Shown here: piece after piece, positions 6,716 to 13,754 of the stretch
Layout of the letters: every line of letters begins with the position of its first letter
How positions within the stretch are numbered: position 1 is the stretch's first letter
DNA from: an uncultured Eubacterium sp.
Lineage (GTDB): Bacteria > Bacillota > Clostridia > Lachnospirales > Lachnospiraceae
NCBI GenBank assembly: GCA_905236735.1
Contig: CAJOOU010000142.1
Coordinates: 1 to 14,839, forward strand
DNA: 14,839 nucleotides
Direction of reading: 5' to 3'
Translations under genes and position numbers: made by a program
The notes under the pieces: model-generated
What the model was told of the DNA's origin: nothing
Database searches by the model: none
The model's input: only the letters and a program-made list of their open reading frames with translations

Positions 6716-7168
6716 TAGAGCAAGTAGGATAAGTAATCGCTGCTGCAAGTGCCGCAAGGCCGCAGGAGAGGAAAGTCCGGGCTTCGCAGGGCAGGATGCC
6801 GGATAACATCCGGTGGAGGCGACTCCAAGGACAGTGCAACAGAAATAAACCGCCTCATACCACATAGTGGGATCCCCGCAAAGTTGTTTGCGGGGAAGAG
6901 GAGATGCAACGAAGCGCAAAGCATGGTGCTTAATGCGCCATGCGAAAAGCGAAGTTTGCATCGACGAGGTAAGGGTGGAATGGCAGAGTAAGAGCCTACC
7001 GCCGCATTGGTAACAATGCGGGCACATGTAAACCCCATCCGAAGCAAGACCAAAGCAAGGCATATGGCGGCCCGTCAGCCTTAGGTAGGTCGCTCGAGGT
7101 GACCGGCGACGGTCATCCTAGATAGATGATTACTCACGACATAACCCGGCTCACAGTCCTGCTTGCCT
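6716..7168 (+). ncRNA. rnpB: RNase P RNA, bacterial class A
   Basis: This is the catalytic RNA of RNase P, which removes 5' leaders from pre-tRNA together with the RnpA protein. Conserved blocks appear in order: GAGGAAAGTCCGGGCT (P4 5' strand, 6768-6783), P8 (CCGGATAACATCCGG), P9 (GGAGGCGACTCC), ACAGTGCAACAGAAA, AGGTAAGGGTGGAA (from 6967), the GTAAGAG loop region, P14 closed by CGCATT/AATGCG, the TGTAAACCCC stretch of L15, and AGATAGATGATTAC (P4 3' strand, 7120-7133). The ends are set by P1: 6720-6728 pairs with 7158-7166 with one G-U pair. The order and blocks fit class A rather than the Bacillus class B. It is longer than the usual 350-400 nt, mainly from extra hairpins at 6857-6965. No T-run follows, so transcripts may continue into the next gene. 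Exact ends are uncertain by several bases. Confidence 0.96.
6857..6965 (+). other. Expanded P12-region of RNase P RNA with three hairpins
   Basis: Between the P11-like strands CCTC (6853-6856) and GAGG (6966-6969) lie three hairpins. The first is CCAC/GTGG at 6860-6870. The second is a perfect 9-bp stem, 6874-6882 with 6887-6895, closed by GTTG. The third is a long arm: 6903-6909 pairs with 6956-6962, a purine-rich internal loop follows, and 6921-6929 pairs with 6935-6943 around TTAAT. In E. coli this place holds only the short P12. Pairings were found by eye. Confidence 0.6.
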
Positions 7169-7184
7169 AAAATAAAAAGTATGA

Positions 7185-7190
7185 AGAGGG
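7185..7190 (+). promoter_or_regulatory. Ribosome binding site that fixes the GTG start of the HD-GYP gene
   Basis: AGAGGG lies 10 nt before GTG at 7201. No in-frame ATG occurs nearby downstream that would keep the conserved N-terminal RNLKPGM segment, which begins at residue 7. The GTG start therefore fits both the Shine-Dalgarno sequence and the domain boundary. Confidence 0.6.
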
Positions 7191-7200
7191 ATTTTTAAAG

Positions 7201-8661
7201 GTGAGATTTGTCAGTGTTAGAAACCTAAAGCCCGGAATGGTTGTGGCAAAAGGTCTGACTAACAGTTCAAAAACCTTTATGATAAAGGAAAACATTGAAC
7301 TGACACAACAATATATAAACAGGCTTACAGAGGCCGGATACGCGGGACTTTATATAAAGGATAAGGTTTCGGAAGAAATCCAGATTATTGATTCGATAGC
7401 GCCTGAGATATTTGCGGAAGGGGTAGAAGCTGTTAAAAATCAGGATATCGGAGCACTGGTAGAGGTTTCCAAGACGATAGTATCGGAAGTGCTCTACAGT
7501 GATAATATCTGTGCGGATATACTGGACCTTAGGAGTTATGATGATTACACCTATCATCACTCGGTAAATGTGGCTCTTTACGCCACTCTTATCGGCAAGA
7601 GGATGAATCTGTCGGCCTTAGACCTTGAACTTTTGTGTCAGGCAGGTATCTGTCATGACCTGGGAAAGAGCAGGGTGCCGACCGATATTATAAACAAACC
7701 GGATAAGCTTACCGATGAAGAATACGAAAAAATAAAGGAACATCCGAGGCTCTCTTATCAGATTCTGAGCGGCTGTTATGATATAGCGGCCAAGGTAAAA
7801 CAGGCTGTGCTTTACCACCATGAAAATGAAGAGGGAACAGGATACCCGGAGGGTCTTAAAGGAGATCAGATACCGCTGTTTTCCAAGATTCTTCATGCGG
7901 TGGATGTTTATGATGCGCTTACAAGCAAGAGACCTTATAAGGAGCCGTTTACTCCTGCCGAGGCTCTGCAGTATATAGACGGAGGCAGAGGTATACTTTT
8001 TGACAGCAGGGTAGTTGATGTAATGATGACTGTTATACCTGCGTATCCTCCGGGAATAGATGTGACACTTTCAAACGGAGAAGAGTGTCTGGTTATAGCC
8101 CATACAAGGGATGCGATGCGTCCGAGGGTCAGGGTCATAGAGAGGATGGAGGATGTCAACCTCATGACCGACAGAAGGTATAAGGAGATAGACATAGTCG
8201 AGTCGTCGCTTCTGCCTTCAAACAACTGGACAGAGGATATAGAGCAGCTTAACCATGAAAAACTGACGGCTTTAGAGCATGCTTCCGAAAAAACCATACT
8301 TGTGGTGGACGACAGTGTTACTTCTCTTATGACGGCAAGGAGTTCCCTCGAGGATAAATACAATCTGGTTCTCGTCAAAAACGCCATGCATGCCATGTCT
8401 TATATAAAGAAAAATCCGGTCCCCGACCTTGTACTTATGGACATAGAGATGCCGGATCTTGACGGGATAACCTGTATGAGAAAATTAAGGGAGCTGTCCC
8501 AGACCCCCAATCTGCCGGTAATCTTTTGTACATCTATTGTTAACGAGGCCATCAAAAATCAGTGCAGACTGATTAATGCGGTAGAATACATTACCAAACC
8601 CATCAGACCCATTTATCTTAGGGAGAGGGTTGCGATTTTCTTTGGAGAATCGAGAGAGTAG
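7201..8661 (+). CDS. HD-GYP cyclic-di-GMP phosphodiesterase with C-terminal receiver domain
   Basis: The 486-residue protein probably hydrolyses cyclic di-GMP in the cytoplasm under control of phosphorylation. Residues about 1-60 form a small N-terminal domain resembling the one often placed before HD-GYP domains (RNLKPGMVVAKGL). The HD-GYP domain (about 105-280) has the metal-ligand residues in place: His120, His152-Asp153 with Lys156, His181, His206-His207, the GYP triplet at 214-216, and Asp235 in DVYDALTSKRPYK. A linker of about 80 residues leads to a receiver domain (about 364-484) with the acidic pair Asp370-Asp371, phospho-acceptor Asp414 in LVLMDIEMPDLDG, Thr444 and Lys466 in TKP. All catalytic and phosphorylation residues look intact. 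The usual order is receiver first, so this one is inverted. No histidine kinase is nearby. There are no membrane segments. murE follows after 5 nt. Confidence 0.9.
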   Translation: MRFVSVRNLKPGMVVAKGLTNSSKTFMIKENIELTQQYINRLTEAGYAGLYIKDKVSEEIQIIDSIAPEIFAEGVEAVKNQDIGALVEVSKTIVSEVLYSDNICADILDLRSYDDYTYHHSVNVALYATLIGKRMNLSALDLELLCQAGICHDLGKSRVPTDIINKPDKLTDEEYEKIKEHPRLSYQILSGCYDIAAKVKQAVLYHHENEEGTGYPEGLKGDQIPLFSKILHAVDVYDALTSKRPYKEPFTPAEALQYIDGGRGILFDSRVVDVMMTVIPAYPPGIDVTLSNGEECLVIAHTRDAMRPRVRVIERMEDVNLMTDRRYKEIDIVESSLLPSNNWTEDIEQLNHEKLTALEHASEKTILVVDDSVTSLMTARSSLEDKYNLVLVKNAMHAMSYIKKNPVPDLVLMDIEMPDLDGITCMRKLRELSQTPNLPVIFCTSIVNEAIKNQCRLINAVEYITKPIRPIYLRERVAIFFGESRE

Positions 8662-8666
8662 GATAT

Positions 8667-10124
8667 ATGAAGTTAAGAGAGTTACTTGAAAATACGGAAT
8701 ACGAAGTAGTAAACGGAAATACGGACTGTGATATTACAGAGCTTGTATATGATTCGAGAAAACTTACCAAAGGATGCGTTTTTGTTTGTATAAAGGGCAC
8801 ATCCTTTGACGGACATAAGGCTGCGGGAGAGGCTGCAAAGTGCGGCGCTTCGGCTGTTATAGTTTCGGATGAGGTGGATGTAAAAGGAGATATTGCCGTT
8901 ATAAAGGTGTCTGATACCAGATATGCTCTTGCCTGCCTTTCGGCAGCATATTTCGGACATCCGGCAGAGCACCTTAAGGTCATAGGAGTTACCGGCACCA
9001 AGGGCAAGACCACTACCACTTATATGATTAAAAACATCCTCGAGGACGCCGGTATAAAGACGGGGCTCGTGGGTACAATAGAGACTGTTATAGGTGACGA
9101 GCATATTCCGGCGGTAAATACGACGCCGGAGTCTTATATTCTCCAGGAATCTTTTAAAAAGATGCAAGATAGCGGAATAAAGTGTGTGGTAATGGAGGTT
9201 TCTTCTCAGGGGCTTATGATGCACAGAGTTGCCGGATTCGAGTTTGAGATAGGAATATTTACCAATATTGAACCGGACCATATAGGACCTAATGAACACG
9301 CTGATTTTGATGAGTATTTAAACTGCAAGGCCATGCTTTTTAAGGCGTGCAGACATGGACTTGTAAATGCGGATGATGAGCATTATAAGGACATCATAAA
9401 GGGAGCGACCTGTGACATCAGTCTTTACGGTATAGACGGTGAGTATGACTACAGCGCTCAAAATGTAAATCTGTTTTCGGGAAATGGCTCTTTGGGTATA
9501 GAGTATGATGTATGCGGCCGGCTTTCAGCTCATATAGTTTCGCATATACCGGGCAGATTCAGCGTATACAATACCCTTACTGCAGCAGCCGTCTGCGATA
9601 TGATGGGAATAAAAAAGGAAAGCATACAGGCCGCACTTTTAAATCCCACGGTAAAGGGCAGGATAGAGCCTGTTAAGGTATCAGATAAGTTTACCCTTAT
9701 GATAGACTATGCCCATAATGCGATGGCTTTGGAGAGTCTCTTATCTACGCTAAGAAGCTATAATCCTTCAAGGCTGGTCTGCCTTTTCGGATGCGGGGGC
9801 AACAGATCACGCATAAGAAGGTTTGAAATGGGAGAGGTATCCGGCAGACTTGCCGACCTTACTGTTATTACCTCAGATAATCCGAGATATGAAAGACCTC
9901 AGGATATCATAGATGATATAAAGACAGGTATAGAAAAAACCGATGGCAGCTATGTCGAGATACCCGACAGGAGAGAGGCCATAAGATATGTGATAGAAAA
10001 CGGCAAAGAAGGAGATATTATAGTACTTGCCGGAAAAGGTCATGAGGACTATCAGGAGATAGAAGGCCAAAAATATCCTATGGATGAGCGTGTCATTATT
10101 AAAGAAATACTGGAGCAGCTATGA
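8667..10124 (+). CDS. murE: MurE-type UDP-MurNAc-tripeptide synthetase (probably meso-DAP adding)
   Basis: MurE ligases add the third amino acid to UDP-MurNAc-L-Ala-D-Glu with ATP during peptidoglycan precursor synthesis in the cytoplasm. The 485-residue product has the three Mur-ligase parts: an N-terminal UDP-binding domain (YDSRKLTKGCVFV, 28-40), a central ATPase domain with P-loop GVTGTKGKTTT at 107-117, TTPE at 152-155 and MEVSSQGL at 176-183, and a C-terminal domain with DYAHN at 347-351 and DNPRYE at 404-409. DNPR is the motif linked to meso-diaminopimelate rather than lysine. Lys221 fits the carbamylated lysine. The usual DHLDYHG segment reads DHIGPNEH at 204-211, and GDRDKGKR reads GNRSRIRR, so it belongs to a divergent subgroup. 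Its only Shine-Dalgarno candidates are AGGA 3 nt before ATG or GAGAGAG 8 nt before it. The stop overlaps the priA start. Confidence 0.88.
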   Translation: MKLRELLENTEYEVVNGNTDCDITELVYDSRKLTKGCVFVCIKGTSFDGHKAAGEAAKCGASAVIVSDEVDVKGDIAVIKVSDTRYALACLSAAYFGHPAEHLKVIGVTGTKGKTTTTYMIKNILEDAGIKTGLVGTIETVIGDEHIPAVNTTPESYILQESFKKMQDSGIKCVVMEVSSQGLMMHRVAGFEFEIGIFTNIEPDHIGPNEHADFDEYLNCKAMLFKACRHGLVNADDEHYKDIIKGATCDISLYGIDGEYDYSAQNVNLFSGNGSLGIEYDVCGRLSAHIVSHIPGRFSVYNTLTAAAVCDMMGIKKESIQAALLNPTVKGRIEPVKVSDKFTLMIDYAHNAMALESLLSTLRSYNPSRLVCLFGCGGNRSRIRRFEMGEVSGRLADLTVITSDNPRYERPQDIIDDIKTGIEKTDGSYVEIPDRREAIRYVIENGKEGDIIVLAGKGHEDYQEIEGQKYPMDERVIIKEILEQL

Positions 10125-12334
10125 AGTATGCAAAGGTTATAATAGATATTTCACATGAAAAACTTGACAGGGCATTCGAGTACTCGGTGCCCCGGGAAAT
10201 AGAGGATGTACTGAAGGTGGGGATGTGTGTGGATGTGCCCTTTGGCAGGGGCAGCCGCATCATAAACGGATATGTTATAGACATATCGAAGGAGCCTGAG
10301 TACGATCCGGATAAAATAAAGCCGCTTAAGGGTATAAAAGGAGGGACTGTTCCCATTGAGTCCCAACTGATAAGACTAGCTTTCTGGATGCATAAAAACT
10401 ACGGCGGCACGATGAATCAGGCGTTAAAGACCGTAATCCCGGTCAAAAAAACCTCCAAACCCAAAGAAAAGAAAACGGTAAGACTGCTTTTGGATAAAGA
10501 AAATGCCATGACGGCTCTTGCGCTTTTCGAAAGAAAAGGAAACAAGGCAAGGGCAAGGCTTTTAGGGGCTCTTTTAAAGGAAGACGAGATTCCGTATGAA
10601 ATAGTTACCGGTAAATTAAATGTTACTTCGCAGGTGATAAAGGCGCTCTGCTCACTTGGAATGGCCGAGGTCGCAAAAAAAAGAGCGATGAGAAATCCGG
10701 TAAATGCTATGCCCCGGGGCGGGTATGACATTGTTTTAAACGAAGAACAGCAAAACGCAGTCCGAAAAGTGGTAAAAGATATGGATGATGGGCAGGCAAA
10801 GACCTATCTGCTAAAGGGAGTGACAGGCTCGGGCAAGACGGAAGTATATATGGAACTTATAAACCATGTGCTGAAAAAAGGCAGGGCAGCCATAGTACTT
10901 ATCCCCGAGATTGCTCTTACATATCAGACGGTAATGCGGTTTTACAAAAGGTTTGGAGAGCGGGTATCCATCCTTAATTCCAGAATGTCGCAGGGAGAAA
11001 GATACGACCAGTATGAGAGAGCCAGGGCAGGGGAAGTGGATGTTATAATAGGACCAAGGTCGGCGCTGTTTGTGCCGTTTCAAAACCTCGGGCTTATAAT
11101 AATAGACGAAGAACATGAAACCTCATATCAGAGTGAAAACATACCGGCCTATCATGCGAGGGAGACGGCAGTGGCAAGGGCAAGGATTGCGGGAGCTTCG
11201 GTGGTGCTGGGGTCGGCAACTCCGTCGCTGGATGCTTATTACAGGGCACAGAGCGGACTTTATGAACTCATTGAACTTAAAAACAGAGCCGGCAAGGCTC
11301 ATCTGGCAAAGACGCAAATCATCGATATGAAAGAGGAACTTAATGGCGGCAATAAATCGGTATTTTCATCAAGACTGAAAAACGAGATAGATATGGCTCT
11401 TAAAAGACAGCAGCAGGTGATGCTTTTTTTAAACCGCAGAGGTATGGCGGGATTTGTTTCTTGCCGCTCCTGCGGACATGTGGTAAAATGCCCTCATTGC
11501 GATGTGTCGCTGAGCTTTCATAAGAGCGGTATTTTGAAATGCCATTACTGCGGATACGAAACGCCCATGACATTTACCTGTCCTTCGTGCGGCTCGACGG
11601 CGATAGGGTCTTTTAAGGCCGGCACACAGAAAATAGAGGAGATAGTAAACAAAACATTTCCGGGGGCAAGGACCCTTAGGATGGATTATGATACCACAAG
11701 GGAAAAGGAATCTTATGAGAAAATACTTTCGGCCTTCGCCAATCAGGAGGCAGATATACTCATAGGTACCCAGATGATAGTAAAGGGGCATGATTTTCCC
11801 AATGTCACTCTGGTGGGAATCCTGGCTGCGGATATGTCTCTTTTTGCGCCGGATTTCAGGGCGAGAGAAAGAACCTTCCAGCTGATTACCCAGGCGGCAG
11901 GTCGTGCAGGCCGGGGTGAAAAGGAGGGGCTGGTTATTTTGCAGACCTATCACCCGGATGACTATGCGGTAAGAGCGGCTGCGGCTCAGGATTACGAGGA
12001 GTTTTACAATGAGGAAATACTCTACAGAAAGATGCTTAAGTATCCGCCGGCATTTAATATGCTGAAAATACATCTCCAGTCCGAAAGTAAAGCTGACCTT
12101 GAAAGGGTATCGGACGAGCTTGCCGACTTTCTTAAAAAAGCGGCAGCAGGAAGCAAAGGAGTAGCCGTTATAGGGCCCTCTGATGAGACCATAGCAAAGA
12201 TAAACGATATATTCAGAAAACAGATATACCTGAAATCTTCGGACATAAGACTTCTTGTGGCACTTAAAGATGAGGCGGAGAGGTTCGGGGAGAAAAATAC
12301 GAAAAATGTAAATCTATATTTTAGAATAAACTAG
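10121..12334 (+). CDS. priA: Primosomal protein N' (replication restart helicase PriA)
   Basis: PriA recognises stalled forks and D-loops and reloads the replicative helicase. The 737-residue product shows an N-terminal 3'-DNA-binding domain (about 1-110), a winged-helix region (about 115-200), and a DEAH-type helicase core with Walker A GVTGSGKTE at 233-241, DEEH at 329-332 and LGSATPS at 363-369. The zinc domain inserted in the second helicase lobe has eight cysteines (448, 451, 457, 460, 474, 477, 487, 490), enough for two zinc ions. The later helicase motifs are GTQMIVKGHDFP at 549-560 and QAAGRAGRG at 591-599. ATG overlaps the murE stop (ATGA), implying translational coupling. The extreme C terminus ends at NLYFRIN, where many PriA proteins continue with a short DxDP-like end, so it may lack a few residues. 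Its stop TAG is part of the def ribosome binding site. Confidence 0.96.
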   Translation: MKYAKVIIDISHEKLDRAFEYSVPREIEDVLKVGMCVDVPFGRGSRIINGYVIDISKEPEYDPDKIKPLKGIKGGTVPIESQLIRLAFWMHKNYGGTMNQALKTVIPVKKTSKPKEKKTVRLLLDKENAMTALALFERKGNKARARLLGALLKEDEIPYEIVTGKLNVTSQVIKALCSLGMAEVAKKRAMRNPVNAMPRGGYDIVLNEEQQNAVRKVVKDMDDGQAKTYLLKGVTGSGKTEVYMELINHVLKKGRAAIVLIPEIALTYQTVMRFYKRFGERVSILNSRMSQGERYDQYERARAGEVDVIIGPRSALFVPFQNLGLIIIDEEHETSYQSENIPAYHARETAVARARIAGASVVLGSATPSLDAYYRAQSGLYELIELKNRAGKAHLAKTQIIDMKEELNGGNKSVFSSRLKNEIDMALKRQQQVMLFLNRRGMAGFVSCRSCGHVVKCPHCDVSLSFHKSGILKCHYCGYETPMTFTCPSCGSTAIGSFKAGTQKIEEIVNKTFPGARTLRMDYDTTREKESYEKILSAFANQEADILIGTQMIVKGHDFPNVTLVGILAADMSLFAPDFRARERTFQLITQAAGRAGRGEKEGLVILQTYHPDDYAVRAAAAQDYEEFYNEEILYRKMLKYPPAFNMLKIHLQSESKADLERVSDELADFLKKAAAGSKGVAVIGPSDETIAKINDIFRKQIYLKSSDIRLLVALKDEAERFGEKNTKNVNLYFRIN

Positions 12335-12338
12335 GAGG
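12333..12338 (+). promoter_or_regulatory. def ribosome binding site overlapping the priA stop
   Basis: AGGAGG is a full consensus Shine-Dalgarno sequence, 4 nt before the def ATG at 12343. Its first two bases are the last two of the priA TAG stop codon, so ribosomes finishing priA end on the def initiation site. Confidence 0.75.
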
Positions 12339-12342
12339 CATT

Positions 12343-12813
12343 ATGGCACTTAGAACAATCAGAACCGAGGGAGACGAAATTCTCAGAAAAAAATGCCGGG
12401 AGGTAAAGGAGATTACCCCGAGGGTAAAGGAACTTATAGGGGATATGCTTGACACCATGTATGAGGCTGACGGGGTAGGACTTGCGGCACCTCAGGTGGG
12501 TGTGCTTAAAAGAGTGGTTGTAATCGATGTGGGAGAAGGCCCGCTTGTTATGGTCAATCCCGAGATAAAGGAGACTTTCGGAGAGCAGACCGGAGATGAG
12601 GGCTGTCTTTCGGTGCCGGGTATGGCAGGTCAGGTAACAAGACCGCAAAGGGTAGTGGCTGCCTATTGTGATGAAAACGGAGATGAGTATGAGATAGAGG
12701 CGGAAGACCTTCTTGCAAGAGCTATCTGCCATGAGGTTGACCATCTCGATGGCAAACTCTATGTGGATGTGGTGGAAGGCCCGCTTAGAAGCGTGGAATC
12801 GGGAGAAGATTAA
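12343..12813 (+). CDS. def: Peptide deformylase
   Basis: Peptide deformylase removes the formyl group from the N-terminal methionine of new proteins. The 156-residue protein carries all three family motifs: GVGLAAPQ at 44-51, EGCLS at 86-90 with the metal ligand Cys88, and HEVDHLDG at 130-137 with ligands His130 and His134 and catalytic Glu131. Length is typical. It lies 8 nt after priA and its TAA shares its last A with the fmt ATG, so the opposing formylation and deformylation enzymes are translationally coupled, an arrangement common in bacteria. The tail after HEVDHLDG is short and acidic. Confidence 0.97.
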   Translation: MALRTIRTEGDEILRKKCREVKEITPRVKELIGDMLDTMYEADGVGLAAPQVGVLKRVVVIDVGEGPLVMVNPEIKETFGEQTGDEGCLSVPGMAGQVTRPQRVVAAYCDENGDEYEIEAEDLLARAICHEVDHLDGKLYVDVVEGPLRSVESGED

Positions 12814-13739
12814 TGAAGATAATATTTATGGGCACGCCGGATTTTGCGGCTGTAACATTTGAAAAACTTATAGAGGCAGGGCATGATATAGTGCTTGCCG
12901 TAACCCAGCCTGACAGACCGAAGGGGCGAGGGGGAAAGATGGCGATATCCGCTGTAAAGGAAGCTGCGCTTTCCCATGGGATAGAAGTCTTTCAGCCTGT
13001 CAGAATAAGGGAACCTGAAAACATAGATTTTTTAAAAAACTATGATGCGGATATAGTGGTGGTTGTGGCCTTCGGCCAGATACTGCCCAAAGAGATTTTA
13101 GAGATGCCCAAATACGGATGCATCAATGTTCATGCCTCTCTATTGCCGAAATACAGAGGCGCATCGCCGATTCAGTGGGCAGTTATAAACGGAGATAAGG
13201 TATCCGGGGTAACGATTATGAAGATGGGCGAAGGACTTGATGACGGAGATATTATTACACAAAGCAGGGTAGAACTTTCCGGGGATGAGACGGGAGGTTC
13301 CCTTTTTGACAGATTATCAGTCTGCGGAGCCGGACTTTGCGTAGATACACTTAAACTCATAGAAGAAGGAAAAGCAACATACACTCCGCAAAATGAAGCC
13401 GAGGCTACAAAAGTCGGAATTATCAAAAAACAGCTCGGTAAAATAGATTTTGAGGGTGATGCTACTGAAATAGAGAGGCTTATAAGAGGACTTTCTCCCT
13501 GGCCGAGCGCCTTTACCTATCTTGACGGGAAAATGCTCAAGATATGGAAGGCAGAGGTTTTGCAGAAAAACGACAAGCCCGGCAAAATCATAGAGATTAC
13601 CAAAAACTCGCTTGTGATAGCCTGCGGAAGTGGAGCACTTTCCGTAAAAGAGCTGCAGCTTGAGGGCAAAAGGCGAATGAATATCGAAGAATTCCTTAGA
13701 GGTGCCCATATATGCGAGGGCGATATTCTCCCGTCTTAA
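12813..13739 (+). CDS. fmt: Methionyl-tRNA formyltransferase
   Basis: Fmt transfers a formyl group from 10-formyl-tetrahydrofolate to initiator Met-tRNA. The 308-residue product has normal length, with an N-terminal formyltransferase domain (about 1-195): FMGTPDFA at 5-12, TQPDRPKGRG at 31-40, VVVAFGQILP at 83-92, and the catalytic block with Asn105, His107 (NVHASLLPKYRGASPI) and Asp143 (GLDDGD). The C-terminal tRNA-binding barrel starts near 205 and includes LSPWPSAFTYLDGK. The start overlaps the def stop by one base. rsmB begins 15 nt after its stop, giving the classical def-fmt-rsmB order, here without the extra peptidase gene that some clostridia carry between fmt and rsmB. Confidence 0.97.
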   Translation: MKIIFMGTPDFAAVTFEKLIEAGHDIVLAVTQPDRPKGRGGKMAISAVKEAALSHGIEVFQPVRIREPENIDFLKNYDADIVVVVAFGQILPKEILEMPKYGCINVHASLLPKYRGASPIQWAVINGDKVSGVTIMKMGEGLDDGDIITQSRVELSGDETGGSLFDRLSVCGAGLCVDTLKLIEEGKATYTPQNEAEATKVGIIKKQLGKIDFEGDATEIERLIRGLSPWPSAFTYLDGKMLKIWKAEVLQKNDKPGKIIEITKNSLVIACGSGALSVKELQLEGKRRMNIEEFLRGAHICEGDILPS

Positions 13740-13754
13740 GAAGGTAAGGTAACT

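Noticed and set aside
6749..6991. 80-codon open frame on the + strand, and longer minus-strand frames over 6701-7063
   Set aside because: They lie entirely within the RNase P RNA, whose conserved blocks and helices explain the sequence. The peptides show no family resemblance.
7182..7199. Five-codon ATG frame just before the GTG start of the HD-GYP gene, a possible leader peptide
   Set aside because: The sequence is dominated by the AGAGGG ribosome binding site of the real gene. The ATG has no ribosome binding site of its own and there is no attenuator structure.
9904..9919. Inverted repeat ATATCAT-AG-ATGATAT inside murE
   Set aside because: It encodes DIIDDI, is AT-rich and repetitive by codon content, and is far from any gene start. 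It does not match the promoter palindrome.
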